Shown: positions 43,683 through 55,748 of the stretch, one piece after another
Layout of the letters: every line of letters begins with the position of its first letter
Numbering within the stretch: position 1 is the first letter of the stretch
Origin: Bettongia penicillata ogilbyi
Taxonomy: Eukaryota > Chordata > Mammalia > Diprotodontia > Potoroidae
Direction: 5' to 3'
Assembly: GCA_023548195.1 (NCBI GenBank)
Contig: JAJHZJ010000399.1
Location: 5,833,100-5,897,099, forward strand
DNA length: 64,000 nucleotides
Notes under the pieces: model-generated
Seen by the model: only the letters and a program-made list of their open reading frames with translations
What the model was told of the DNA's origin: nothing
Databases searched by the model: none
Translations under genes and position numbers: made by a program

Positions 43683-44890
43683 TTTTTTTTAGACTAACTT
43701 CCCAGAGGCATATGACAGAATCTTCAGCAGTGCCCAGACTTTCCCATTACCCCACTCTGCCATGCTGGTTCCACCCCAATGGAACTATTTCTAGGACAGT
43801 TCTATTGTTTTCGATGAGATGGTTTACATTTTCTTCTATTTTTTTCATTGTTTTAATTTTGTTTGACTGATTGACTTGATGTCTTATGGAGTCATACACT
43901 TCCACTTGCCCAATTCTAATTTTTAAGGAAGTATTTTCTCCAGTTAACGTTTGTACCTCCTTTTTCTTTTGGTTAATTCTATTTTTTTTTAAGGAATTGT
44001 TTTCTTCAGGTTTTTTTCCCCGCCCATTTCTCCAATTTCTTTGATCGTTTTTGAGGAATTGTTTTCTTCACTCAATTTTTGTCCTTACTTTTCTGAACTT
44101 TTTTATCTCTCTTCCATGATCTCATTTCTTTTCCCAGTTTTTCTTTTATACAACTTTTAGTATCCTTTTTGATCTCTTCTAAGAATGCTTTGTGAACTTG
44201 AGACCCACTTATTTTCGCCTTTTAGGTTCCAGATGTAGCTGTATGACCAATGTTGTCCTCTTATGAGTTTGTGTTTTTGTCTTCCCTATTACTACAGTAA
44301 TTTTGTGTGGTCTAGGTACTTTTTTCTTCTTGTTCTTTTTTGTATGTTTTGTGGCTTTAATAATTGAGCTTTCCTTTTGTGGCACAGTGGGCACTGTCCC
44401 AAGCTTCTCGTGCTTAGGGCTAGGTACCTAGTCCTTGGCTTTTTACACTTGAACCTCTGGTCCTGGTAGTTTGCTCACTGCCCTGAGATAGCCTGACATG
44501 GTCATACCTATTATTACCTGTTTACTATTGATGACAGCTTGCCTCCTGTGCTGGGTCTAGAGTCCTTACAGTTCTCATGCTTGCCATGCTTTGCCACATG
44601 CTTTGTATGCTGAGTTAGGACCACAGGGTCTCCGTTACTGATGGATGTTGTGGCTAAAACCTTATTGCTGGATTACCCAGAAACTGTTTATACTGGACTG
44701 TGCTCATTTTTTTGCCCAAGTGAGATGCAGTTTTCCTTAAGTCCTTTTAAGTTACCTTAAAATGGGAACTTGTTTCACACCATCTTTTTGTAGGTTCAAT
44801 TGCTCCAGAATACCTTTAGATACTTGATTAAGTGTTTCTGAGGGAAACTAGAGAGAGCTCCAGCAACTTCCTGGTTTCTTTCCACCATGT
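43683..44890 (-). mobile_element. Reverse L1 5' fragment(s): ORF1 N-terminal part and 5' UTR
   Basis: The 5' end is near 44890 on the reverse strand (GGTAGGGCCAACATGGTGG), then about 490 bases of 5' UTR, then a 61-codon open segment (44394-44209) and decayed coiled-coil coding to about 43790. At 43690-43780 a second short 5'-end-like piece (GGGGTGGAACCAGCATGGC on the reverse strand) lies next to it. No distal ORF1 or ORF2 follows, so only the 5' part of the element is present. Confidence 0.6.
44209..44394 (-). pseudogene. L1 ORF1 N-terminal fragment, Lys-rich type
   Basis: 61 codons starting MPTVPQKESS and very rich in Lys/Thr (ATKHTKKNKKKK). A stop at 44209 is followed by coiled-coil coding of L1 ORF1 type in other frames. 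The N-terminus differs from both the MPRK (HAL1) and MNKKK (L1-E) types, suggesting another subfamily. The assignment to ORF1 rests on position between the 5' UTR and coiled-coil coding. Confidence 0.45.
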
Positions 44891-45714
44891 TGGCCCTACC
44901 TCCTATAGAATTGAATTTAAATGAATTAGTTTGAACTAGATTTTTTGGGGGGAAGGACATTTTTCTTAATACTGAAATTTACTGAGATGAAATCACATGA
45001 CTGTTGGTACTACTGTGATGGCACTAAATGTATATAATCACCTTTATGTTAATGTACTGATTAAATTTTATCTGTCCAGGAAAGACTATTGATATTGCCT
45101 CTTAAAGCAGGCTACATATACTGAGTCACTCATATTCATTTAATATTACAACTGTAATTATTATAATCATTTAATTTTATCATGTTCTGGAATGTTGGTG
45201 GAATGATAAAATAGGCATTTCTGTACCTCATAATGTATTCTTTTGTAGTTCAGAGGGTTGCTATGATCTTAAGGAAGATTCTGAGACCCATTTTCTTTTG
45301 AAATTCCTCCCTTACCTTTAAGACAATTCAGAAAAGATTTTAACAGGAGTTACTTATAAAAAATACCGTATTCCTTTTAAGGTGATAAATAACTTCAACT
45401 TGAACATTGACAGTGACTCATGAATTTGTAATACAAGAAAGTAATGCCTTGTATCTTCACTCACAGGGATCCATGTGAAACCAAAAGTATAAGCCTTCTT
45501 CACAGAGGTCACATTGTAAGGCTCTTTATGGAGAATAAGTGAACAAAACTAAGAGAGTCTTCTATTTAGTGTGAGATGTTATTTGACTGTGAGGCGATGC
45601 GATTGTGAAGAGGAATTATGAAAGTCGAGTCAGTTGACCTAAGCTCAATACTTCCTCAACCATTTACTAGGTTTGTAATAATAGAAAAGTGTCACTTAGC
45701 CTAACCAGGAGGTT

Positions 45715-45935
45715 AGGTGCAACAGTAGATAGAATAATGGATCTGCAGTTAGAAAAATGTAAGTTTAAATATGTTCTCAAACACTTACTAGCTTTGTGAA
45801 CCTGAGCATATTAATTAATCTCTCTGTCTCAAGTTCTTCCAACTATGGCACCTAACCCCAGATTTGTTACAAGGATAAAGTAAGGTAATATTTTAAAAGT
45901 GCTACCCAGAAGTTAAAGTTCTATAAGATGATGCC
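45715..45935 (+). mobile_element. MAR/MIR-like SINE
   Basis: Landmarks in order: 'GTGCAACAGTAGATAGAATAA' (from gtggcacagtggatagag), 'TGGATCTGCAGTTAGAAAAA', 'CAAACACTTACTAGCTTTGTG', 'CTCTCTGTCTCAAGTTCTTCC' and 'ACAAGGATAAAGTAAGGTAAT'. This is the order in MAR1/MIR-type SINEs. It is quite diverged. The family name is from memory. Confidence 0.7.
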
Positions 45936-48160
45936 TTTTGTTGTTGGTTATGTTATTCTTAAAATTTCAAAAAATAACTTTCCTCATCTGTAAAATTCAT
46001 GCAAAAATACACACTAAGAGTTGTTGAGGAGGAGTTGTCTAAATTACAAAGTGTTATAAAATGCTGAGAGGCAGTTTGAGTAGTAGGTTGGACTCAAAAT
46101 TGGCAAGACCTGAGTGTAATTTCTCCCCCAAGTATATGTTGGCTATGTGAACATGGACCACTCAGTGCCCAATCAGCATTTTAATACAGGATTCTTAACT
46201 TGCATGTGTGCATGTGTGTATGTGTGTGAGCATTCACATGCATGTGATAAACCTATTTAGTAATCTGGTAAAGTCTATGTATCCCTTCTCAGAATAATAT
46301 TTTGAATGAATAAAACAAAATGCATAGTATTGATTGCAATGAGAACCAATTATATTTTTTTAAAAAAAGCTATTTGTTCTTTTTTAAGTTTATAAACTGA
46401 AGGTAAAGAAATACTACTCTAAGACATGTTAAAGATGCATTGAAAATCTAGAAGAATGGAAGGAATTTCCTCATTGAACATTCCCTAAATCAGTAAAATT
46501 AGAAGTCCAAAAAAAGTTTCATACAAATGCACATTATTGTTAACTAGGCACATGTTGCTCTTCTTGAGTTCCTATATTAATTTAAAAATAAGTTTTAAAA
46601 GTCATGTGATGATTCCTTTTAGCCTTCAGACAAGTGGCTGCCTGTGATTTTAGAAGCACAATAGTTAGGCAAGAGCTCTGAATGATTCTTAGATAGTTAT
46701 TATACAGAATGACCTCTGTGTCAGGTCAATGCAAATAAGGAAAAGCTTGGCTGGTCCTAACCCAGAAAGCTATAAAATATGTCAAATGGATGCCTCCCAA
46801 GTGTGTGATAAAAATGCATCTTCACTGCTGCTGGCAATATTGTCCCTGACCTCGGAGCATTATTGAAGAGAGACCCATTGAATGCTTTCATTTCCACATA
46901 AACTGCTGATCATGATGGCTCAGACATGCCAGATGGCAGCAGCAGTGATAAATGGTGTTGATACCTTAGGTGAAATGAGCTAGTAAAGTTATATTATATT
47001 CAGCTGAGATTTTGAACATATAATATAATTAAAACTGTTATTCTTTAGCAAAATTTTACACCTACTTACTTTAACAGTGTGTCAGGTGGAAAGACGGATG
47101 TGCATGTTTACCCCAATTATGTTTTCCTTGTATATTTGGGAGCAGAGACTATGTCCTATTTTGCTTTGTGTCTCCTTTTGCTAAGCCTTTATCTTATATT
47201 TAAGTGAGATTCAATAATTAAGGAAAGGACAAAACTAAATGAATGAATGCATGTGTCTCAGAAAAATAAAGAATGGCAAATAAATGGAAAGTCACACGAG
47301 GGTAAGAAGTATTAGCATAGTGCAGTTTATAAAAACAATGACTCCTATAAAAGAAGCACTGCAAATATTATCTTGGAAGACAGCCAGAAATGAAGATGGG
47401 CTACAAAAGTACCCAAAATGAAGGATCACTAATGGACAGCCTGAGTGTTAGGTTGTTAGACACAGAATGTTAAGAAATCTAATAAAAGGGGTTATTAAGT
47501 TTGGGTCCATGGATGTTTCTTTCATATTTTGATAACTAAATTTCATGATTAATTTCTTTTATAACCCTATACATTTTATTTTACACATTTAGAAACATTC
47601 TTCTGAGAAGAGGCTTATAGATTTCACCAGTTTTCAAAGGAGTTCATGACAGAGAAGAGGATTAAAACTCCTGATCAGGAGGAATTCCATTCAAATCCAA
47701 AAGCAGCAATTGAGCTCCTACAACCTGCAAGGAAATGTGTTACTCACTGGAAATAAAAAGATACTAAAATAGTTCATGCCAATAAACATCTTACATTCAA
47801 CTTGAAAAAATTAGTATGCACATAGATAAATTTAACGTATATATACGCAAATTAAAGAAAAAATAATTTGGGGGGTGTTAAGGGAGATATTATCAAGCAG
47901 TGATATTAGAAAAGGTCTCAGATAGGAGGTGATTGATCTTCAGTTAATTTTTGCAAGGAGCTAGACTTTACAAGAGTTAAGATTAAATGCGGAGAATATT
48001 CTAAGCACGGAAACAACCTGTACAAAGAAAGGAGAGAAGAGATGGAATTTCACATATGAATAACAGAAAGTAGAGCAGCTTGAGAGGAGTAATGTAAAAT
48101 TAGTCTATGAAGATAAACTGGAACTTGAATTTGAAATGAATTAAATGCCAAAAGAGAATG

Positions 48161-48209
48161 CATGTATACATGTATACACACATACATACATACATACATA
48201 TATACATAC
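48161..48209. repeat. (CATA)n microsatellite
   Basis: CATGTATACA followed by about 7 CATA units and TATACATACG. Reading frames across it are artefacts. Confidence 0.85.
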
Positions 48210-48530
48210 GGGACTGAATTAGGATTTTCTCTGCAGGAAAGGAGATGACAGTGTGGTTGCACCACATTTGAATGCATGCATGAATTGCAATCTGCAATGA
48301 TGGAGGCAATTTCCACTGAGGTAATGAATGTGAGGATGAATGAAAAAAAAAGAAAAAGCAACAAGCATGCTTCTGGACCCAGAGTGTTTAAATTCACAGA
48401 TACCTTGGCCAGCTGTTTAGATCTGTCTCAGAGGCTAACTTTGAAGGTGATTGTTATAAGTAGATTGAAAATACCTCCAAGGAAGTACTCAAATTAGGAA
48501 GAGAGACAGCCACTGTGGCTATGTCATAAG

Positions 48531-48554
48531 TTTTTTTTTTTTTTTTTTTTTTTT
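48531..48554. repeat. Pure T run of 24 bases
   Basis: Twenty-four uninterrupted T residues. No recognisable retroposon body lies to the right in reverse orientation, so its origin is unclear. Confidence 0.9.
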
Positions 48555-48768
48555 ATACCCATTGGAAAATGGAGAAAGAAGGACTTAAAATCTCATTCAA
48601 TGTTCTGTTCTCCTGACAAGTACTGCTGCTATTTTTTCTCCCAGTTTTAATCCTGTATATCTGTTGTGTGGCCTAATAAACTATTTTTTCTTTTATTATT
48701 TATAGAGCATTTTCCTCAGACAATATCCACAACACCCAATGACAGGTTGGGATATTTTATATGGTGTG

Positions 48769-48780
48769 TACACACACACA

Positions 48781-48811
<31 letters not shown>
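48769..48811. repeat. (CA)n microsatellite
   Basis: About 21 CA units with a single T interruption at 48782. Confidence 0.9.
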
Positions 48812-48813
<2 letters not shown>

Positions 48814-49069
48814 AAGGGTTTTAAAAGATATCAAATTATAAAAACTTCAATAGTCCAGTTAAACATACACTGATGCAATATGTAAGTCATAAACACTTCC
48901 AAATTTCAGTGTTACTTGAAACCAAAGTTCTCCCTTAGGTAATTCTCTTGCTCTCTCTGTTTTCTGGATTAAGAGAATGGGGAGGCCAAAATTAAATATT
49001 TTGGAACAATCAGTAGTCCTTTATAAGAAAAATTCAGAGAAAAATAGTGGGAAAAATTATTTTGACATG

Positions 49070-49260
49070 TAGTAGTAGACATAATATTGGATTTTAAACC
49101 AGGAAGACCTGGATTCAAATTTTGACTCTGATTCCACCCTAACTGTACAAACCTGATCAAGTCATTTAATTTCAGTAAGGCTCACTTTTCTTATATGAAA
49201 AATGAGGGTCTTTGATTAGATGCCCTTCAGCATTCCTTCCAGAAATCAATTTATGATTCA
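49070..49260 (+). mobile_element. MIR/THER-like SINE, nearly complete
   Basis: 'GGATTTTAAACCAGGAAGACC', 'TGGATTCAAATTTTGACTC', 'CCTGATCAAGTCATTTAATT', 'TATGAAAAATGAGGGTCTTTG', 'TTAGATGCCCTTCAGCATTCC' and 'TTCCAGAAATCAATTTATGA' follow the full order of a CORE/MIR SINE with a THER1-type 3' end. It is better preserved than the copy at 1641-1755. Confidence 0.75.
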
Positions 49261-50336
49261 GTGGTCCTAAGTATTTTGCTTAAAGAATTTCTAATGAATG
49301 ACTATTATTCTCTAAAGGAACTCACAATGTTCATGCCTCCCCCTCCCCGATGTTAATTCGTCACTTCACCTATATGATAGAAACACAGACTTCCTTGGTA
49401 TGCCAGTGAAAGTTGATATGAATTCTTGAGATATCATTTGTTTCCAAAGAGGGAAATAAGAAAATCGGTCCATTTATATGTCAAATTTGTCATTCAGGAA
49501 AATGTTTATTTCTGCTAATTTCACTGGAACAGAAGTTTCATTCCCCCTTTTTTCCCTGTAAAGAAAATCATGTCTCTTGCTAAGTCCTGAGCCTGTACAT
49601 ATGGGACCTGTTTTCCTTGATTAAAGTAAAGATCACTGAATGGATTTCCAGTGGTCTGGGGAACTACACTTACTGAGGTCTTGAGTAAACCACAGGAAGA
49701 CTGCTAGTAGATGCTCCTTCTAGACAATTAGAGAGGTGAGTCTGTTCTTGTGAATTTAACAAAGCTAATATGATATTAAATATGATGTAATTTATCGAGG
49801 TTTAAACTTTTACTTTAGAAGTAAAAAAAGAAAAAAATACTTTTAAGGATACAGAGGCATAAAACATGAATTTCAATCTATCGGGAAAAATTATCACCGT
49901 TTGGCCAGGCAGTGTTAATAGTCTGTACCAGCAAAGTACATTTTCCCCTCTTTTACAATAATTATAATTAGCCTTTAAGCCATATTTTTTGTCAAAGTAC
50001 ATAGCTAGAGAGAACACAGGACTTTGATCCTCCTTTGGTCAATAGTAAGAGATCATGAGGAATAGTAGATCAAAAATTGAATGTTAAACTGAAATATGAA
50101 ATGACTCAGGTTTAACAATAATAAAGATTGACATTTTGTTTAAGAGTGAAGTCCTAGTGACGTGACTTTGACTGAGGTCTTATGTGTTTTTGGAGGCGAT
50201 GAATCAGGCTTTTTTCCAGACCTCATTCCCCAGGTTGGGGACTTCACTACATAATCATCTAAGGGATATCAAATCACATGATAGAACAAGGCAGTATAAT
50301 TCAATTGCAATTGAGAAATCTAAAATGCACCCTAGA

Positions 50337-50690
50337 GGGGAGGAGCCAAGACTGCCAAGAAAAGGAAGGGATTTCTCTACGTTCTCTCAAATTCTCCTCC
50401 AAAATATTTTAAATAGCACCTCACAAAATGTCCTGGAGAGGTATAACCTACAAACTGATAGAAGGGAAACAATTTTCCAGACCAAGAAAACTTAGAAAGT
50501 CAGCAAGAAAAGTCTGTGGAACTGAGGTGTGAAACACAGTCCATTCATTATAGGTACTGCCTGGGAGCAGGCCATGCCCCAATAAACCAGCAGCATACTT
50601 TTCAGGCAACTGATCAATTGGCTGCAGTGACAGCTTCTGGACTTCTCAGTCCACAGATAGTGAAGAAGTCAGAAGGACATTGCTGAATCA
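50337..50690 (+). mobile_element. Forward L1/HAL1 5' UTR fragment
   Basis: Begins GGGGAGGAGCCAAGACTGCCAAG, a variant of the common 5' end, and continues with 5'-UTR sequence to about 50690. There it is joined to reverse-strand ORF2 sequence. The 3' part is missing. Confidence 0.65.
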
Positions 50691-51727
50691 AAGGATGCAT
50701 GGTTTTATATTCCTAAAGCAGAGTTCCAAATTGCTCTACAAAATAGCTGAACAGTATACAAATAGTTGAATAGTATACAACTCTACCAATAGAACATGTG
50801 TCCCAATTTTCCCACATCCTCCCAGAATTTATCATTTTATTTTTCTGTCATATTAGCTAGCCTGATTTGTTATGGAGTGATACCTCAGAGTTATTTTAAT
50901 TGCTTTTTTCTCTAATCTGTAGTGATTTGGAACATTTTTTGTATGATTATACATAGGTTTGATTACTCATCTGAAAAATACCTGCTCATATCCTTTGGTC
51001 ACTTATCAACTGAGAAATGTTTCTTATTTTTATAAATTTGATTCAATTCTCTTTATGTTTGAGAAATAAGACCTATATCAGAGAAATACTGTGTGAAGTT
51101 TTTCACATTTGTGATTAGTATGTTTCCCTTTCCATTCTATTTTCCTCCTGATTTGTCCTACTCTCTCTCCTTTCACCCTGTCCATCCTCAAAAGTGTTTT
51201 GCTTCTTGCTACCATCTTCTCTAATTTGTCATCCCTTCTACGACTTCCACTCTTCCCCTCTGACTTTGTAGATTTCTATACTCAACTGAGTAGTTATGTT
51301 ATTCTCTCTTTGAACATATTCTTATGATAATAATGTCCATGTTATTTCCTCTCCTCACATCTTCCCTTCCATTGAACAATCTCTTTTGTACCATTTTTAT
51401 ATGAGATAATTTGTCCCATGCTACCTCTAGCTTTCCCCTTCTCTTAGTGCATTAGTCTTTCTCACCCTTTAATTTTATTTTTTTTAGAGAATCATCCCAT
51501 TATATTCAAATCATAATTGTACCATGTGTCTATGTATATTCTTTCTGTCTATCCTAACAATGATACATTTTTAAGGAGAAACAAAGTAACATCTTCCCAT
51601 ATAGGAATGCAAATATTTTAATCCTATGGAATCCCTCATGATTTCTCTTTCTTGTTTACTTTTTTTGTCTTATATTTCAAAGTTAAATTTCCTGTTCAGC
51701 TCTTATAATTACATTAAGAATGTTTGA
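50691..51727 (-). mobile_element. Reverse L1 remnant with internal deletion
   Basis: 50691-51115 matches the reverse of the L1 ORF2 C-terminal part. From about 51130 the sequence instead matches the reverse of the ORF1-ORF2 spacer up to 51727. About 3 kb of ORF2 is therefore missing between the two. The left edge lacks the last part of ORF2 and the 3' UTR. Confidence 0.65.
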
Positions 51728-52920
51728 GGAGTGAAGTATAAGCAGATAACTTCTAGAGTTCTGTCTCCAAATCCCTCAAAACAACTTCTAAAATGACCCT
51801 GAGCAAATTCTGGAGCAGCAGAAGTCACAGAACAGCAGAATGAAGCAGATTTCCAGTGCAACACAATCTGGACGGTAGAAGGGAAGGGTATCTCTCACCA
51901 AGCTGGGAGTGTAGCAGTTTCTTGTGCACCACACCAGCATGGACAGAGATGGATCTGGACATAGAGAAGTGAATTTCTGGTGGCTACTAAGGTTTCCAAA
52001 CTTTTCAATGTACAAATTCGAAAGACAGCTTCAAAGTTCAGTGGGAAGGGTCTTTCACCTAACTGAGAAGAAAGCATGGTTCAGACTCAGCCCCAGACTT
52101 GCCGCAACCCCAGCCCCAGAGTGGCAGCAGCCAATGTTGAAACTGAAGCTGACTCTGGAGCCCTCCTACTTAACAAAAAGTTCAAAAGTCAAGTAATGGT
52201 CTGGGAAAATGAGAAAATGGAGAAAAAGAAATAGACTATAGATTCTTACTTTCTCGGTAAAGAGATGTTTTCCTATATCATTGGTGATCTAGTAGAACAA
52301 AACATACAATCAGAAGGTGACAAGAAATAAAAAAACACCTCATCTAAAGTCTCTAAGAAAAAAATGTGAATTGGTCTCACGTCATGGAAGAGCTCAAAAA
52401 GAATTTTGATAATCAAGAAAGAGAAGTAGAGGAAAAATTGAGAAGAGAAATGAGAGTGATGGGAGAAAATTATAAAAAATAAATATTATAAATAAAAAAA
52501 TAAAAATTATAAAAACAAATCAAGAGCCTATTAATGGAAACTACATAAAATGATGCTGAATAAAAGAATACCTTTAAAATTATATGGCAAAAGGGGTACA
52601 CAAAGCCAATGAGGGGAAGAATGCATTAAAAATAAGCATTGGAAAAATGGAAAAAGAGATCTGAAAGCTCACTGGAGGAAATAATACTTTCAAAATTAGA
52701 ATGGTGAAAATAGTTGCTAATAACTTCATGATAAATCAAGAAATTATACAGCAAAACCAAAAGAATGAAAAAATATAGAACACAATGTGAAGTATGTCAA
52801 TGGAAAAGCAACTGACATGAAAAATGAATCCAGGAGAGATAATTTAAAGATTCTTGGACTACCTGAAAGTCATGATCACAACAAAAAGAGCCTCGTCATC
52901 ATCTTTCAAGAAATTATCAA
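51728..52920 (+). mobile_element. Forward L1/HAL1 5' fragment (5' UTR and much of ORF1)
   Basis: From a degraded 5' end at about 51728, a 5' UTR runs to about 52205 and decayed ORF1 to 52920. The ORF1 coding includes 'HVMEELKKNFDNQEREVEEK' near 52380 and 'ESRRDNLKILGLPESHDHN' near 52830-52880. It is cut at 52920 by the 5' end of another forward element. Confidence 0.65.
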
Positions 52921-53690
52921 GGGGAGATGGAGTCAAAATGGCAGAGCCGAATCGGGGATTTGCTAGTGCTCTCCCCTCCCAAACACAGTCACATATCCCA
53001 TAAAAATGACTCCAAACAAATTCTGAAGCTGCAGAACCCAGAGAATAACAGAGTGAAACAAATATCTAGCTCAAGACAGCCTGGAAGGTCGACAGGAAGT
53101 GTCTGTCTCAACACACTGGGGGCCAAGTTCAGTGCAACGTGGAATGTACAGGCAAAGACAGGACCTAGCAGGTTGGAAGGAGACTGCATCTCTGGCACCT
53201 GTGGCAGCTTCCAGATTTCACAACCCCAAAACTCCAAGGACAAATTGGAAAGTCAGTGAAAAAAATCTTTTATGACTTGTATGACAGAGTAGAGTAACCC
53301 ACTCCCAGGCCCAGGACAGCAGAGGGGGTGGAGGAAACTGCGGCAGTAGCAATAGAGCAAGGGCAGTAGCTGTTTTTGGAAGTCCATGCCCACAGATTGT
53401 GTGGACACAGAGAACTACCTTGACAAAGAGCTCAAAATCAAGTAATTAGCTGAGAGGAATAAACAAAAACAGAAAAAACCATCAGACTATAGCATCTTAC
53501 TTTGTTGACAAGGAAGATCAAAATATACAAAGAGAAAAAGACAATGAAGTCAAAGCTTCTACATCCAAAGCCTCCAAAATGTGAATTTGTCTCACACCAT
53601 GAAAGAACTAAAAAAGGATTTTGAAAATCAAGTAAGAGGAAAAATTGTGATGAAAGATGAGAGAGATGCAAGGAAATCATGAAAAACAAA
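52921..53690 (+). mobile_element. Forward L1/HAL1 5' fragment
   Basis: A fresh 5' end, GGGGAGATGGAGTCAAAATGG, interrupts the preceding ORF1 within 'FQEIIK'. The 5' UTR continues to about 53450 and ORF1 coiled-coil coding ('MKELKKDFENQVRGKIV') to about 53690. There ERV-like sequence begins and no distal part is found. Confidence 0.65.
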
Positions 53691-55723
53691 TCAACTTCTA
53701 CTTTATCTGTTAACAGTTCAGGATCACATTCCCTCTGAGTAGCTAGTGGAATTTCTCTCAGATACTGATTTAACACAGAAAATGTAAACAAAAATAATTA
53801 TGGTCCCAAATACCTTTTACCTTTAACAGTTAAGTCTCACTAATCATAGCTTAGATCCAGATACAGTTATTTTTATTTTCATGCAGTTGCAATAAGCAAT
53901 AAAGATTTACCAGGACAAACATGCATAAGAGATTTCATTATTATCTTTCCTTCTCAAATTTAAAACTTGTTCTGATATAAAAGCCAATTGTTAAAAAAAA
54001 ATACTTTCTATCTATTACAATTTCTGAACAAGTCATATTTGTTGTTTAGGAACTACATAAGCCAAACAAGTTCCTTTCTTAGCTGATGACCTTGGCCACA
54101 GGGATGCTTTCCAGAGGCCATGGAAATTTAACAAAATAAGGGGAACGGGTAGGTACCCGGGGAAGGGGCTGATGCTAATACCCCTGCCTGCCAACCTGCA
54201 AACATACAGGAAGACTGTTTTGCAACTAACAATTTCAGGTTTCAGCATTAAAACAGTAATCCCAAATAACTTAATTTACAATCTTACAACTTTCATAAAT
54301 GATAGCCAAATTGCTTTAGCTGTAACTTCTTCAATAGGAAAAGGTAAAACTATCTGGTTTTCTAAATGTCCATTATAGAACATAAAAACGCAAGGTTGGC
54401 AGGACTAATAAAGTAACATAAATGGATCAGTTGTTTAGTTGGCATCTGGAGTTTGATTGACTTCAGGTCCAAAGATGACACGGCATAGTTATGGATAGGG
54501 AGTGACATCAGACTTAAGTGATCAGGCATCTGCAGGTGGAGGGTATTTAGCCTGCAGAAAACAAATCTGCCAAACAAGATTGAACAGACAAAAAGTCAAA
54601 AAGGAACAAGGAGACAATAACCAGAAGCAGCATAGATACAGGGTCGGTCATGCTTCTGGAGTTCATGAACCTATTATCATGGCCTCATTCAGTATTTTTT
54701 ACTGTTTTCCAATTTGCAATCCTGGAGTCATCATTCTGGCTAAAGGTATACTCTCTTTAATTTGAGCTGGGGCCCAGTCAACCCCCATTCTGCCACAGGG
54801 GTGATGAACCTGGATACGATGTTTCCGAATTATCTGCAGGGGCAGCGCCTATCTCTCTGCTCAGTCTAAAATCACAGCCTCTTTCCTCAATATGTTTTAT
54901 ATAGTTCATTAGTTGGAATGCCATCTATTCTTCCAAATCTACTCCTGCTTTCAACAGAGCAGCAAACAACTCTTTTCTTGTCAGCACTCTGACCCTGAAT
55001 CAACTGGTTATTCGTTCTTCTCTCTCCAGAAAACCTATATTTTACACTAATTCTCACAATCCAAGGTACCAATGATTCTTCCATTTTTGGGTTAATCAAC
55101 TTAAAACATCTGTGACCTCCTGCTGAGCAAAATCATCAGTTAGCTACCCAAACACTGTGGGGTCTCTATGATTCTCTTGCTTCCTTCTTAGTACTGGCCA
55201 AACCTTAGCCTCCTCATTTGTTTCATTCTCCTCCTATATATCGTCCTGGCCTGTGTTTAGGCCCAGCCTATGCAAGGGCTGCATTCACTTTCATATTGTT
55301 AATTTTTTGCCTCCTGTGAGACAAACCAACAACAGCTCTCTCTTCTGCCACCTGAAACTCTCCTGTTTCATCTCCCAAAGGACAGCAAAAACACTGTAGG
55401 TAAAAAAAAAAACCACCTCTATTCCAAACCAGCCAACACCATTTCCATCTGAGCCTTCTTCACTAGCAGTCCATCTCCATATTTACATACAATTTGACAG
55501 TCTGTTAGCAAGTCTTGAACTCTCCTACATAGTCTTGCCATTTCATTCCCTGATTCCATTGTTATTCCCAGCAAACATCTTTCTAAGTCTCTGGATTCCA
55601 GCTTCAGTTCCCAGTTGTAGCTCACTCTTTTTCTAGGGAGGAATAAAAATCCTCCTACCCTGGGATGCCCATTCCTTCCTCTATCTTCTGTGACTTTCTA
55701 TCTCCAGATAGAGGTATGATATT
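53691..55723 (-). mobile_element. Internal region of a reverse ERV-L-like element, degenerate
   Basis: About 2 kb downstream (reverse strand) of an LTR and a putative tRNA-Leu primer-binding site. I cannot identify gag, protease, polymerase or envelope domains with confidence. The best open stretch (55419-55625, 68 codons without an ATG start) lies about 100 bases after the primer site and may be a gag leader remnant. No second LTR is visible at the left end, so the 3' part is missing, or the element is non-autonomous with sequence I do not recognise. Confidence 0.45.
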
Positions 55724-55746
55724 TTGGAATCCCATACCCCTCACCA
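55724..55746 (-). other. Putative primer-binding site resembling tRNA-Leu
   Basis: Two bases after the LTR end on the reverse strand comes TGGTGAGGGGTATGGGATTC. The plus-strand equivalent GAATCCCATACCCCTCACCA resembles the 3' end of tRNA-Leu, with 17 of 23 positions matching by hand against a remembered tRNA end. A Leu primer is the hallmark of ERV-L. Confidence 0.6.
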
Positions 55747-55748
55747 TT

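Larger units (their letters stand above)
44891..50336. other. 5.4-kb L1-free island
   Basis: No L1 or HAL1 sequence is recognisable over 5.4 kb, in contrast to the rest of the window. It contains two SINE fragments, three simple repeats and a 24-base T run. No reading frame with a recognisable domain exists. The 46600-47000 stretch looks complex and non-repetitive, with an octamer-like ATGCAAAT (46729-46736), an E-box CAGATG (46929-46934) and TGATAAATGG. It is a candidate for conserved non-coding sequence, but conservation cannot be judged here. Confidence 0.5.

Noticed and set aside
48050..48397. 115-codon reverse frame in the L1-free island
   Set aside because: Runs through the CATA microsatellite (Tyr/Met/Cys/Val repeats), with no domain or coding character.
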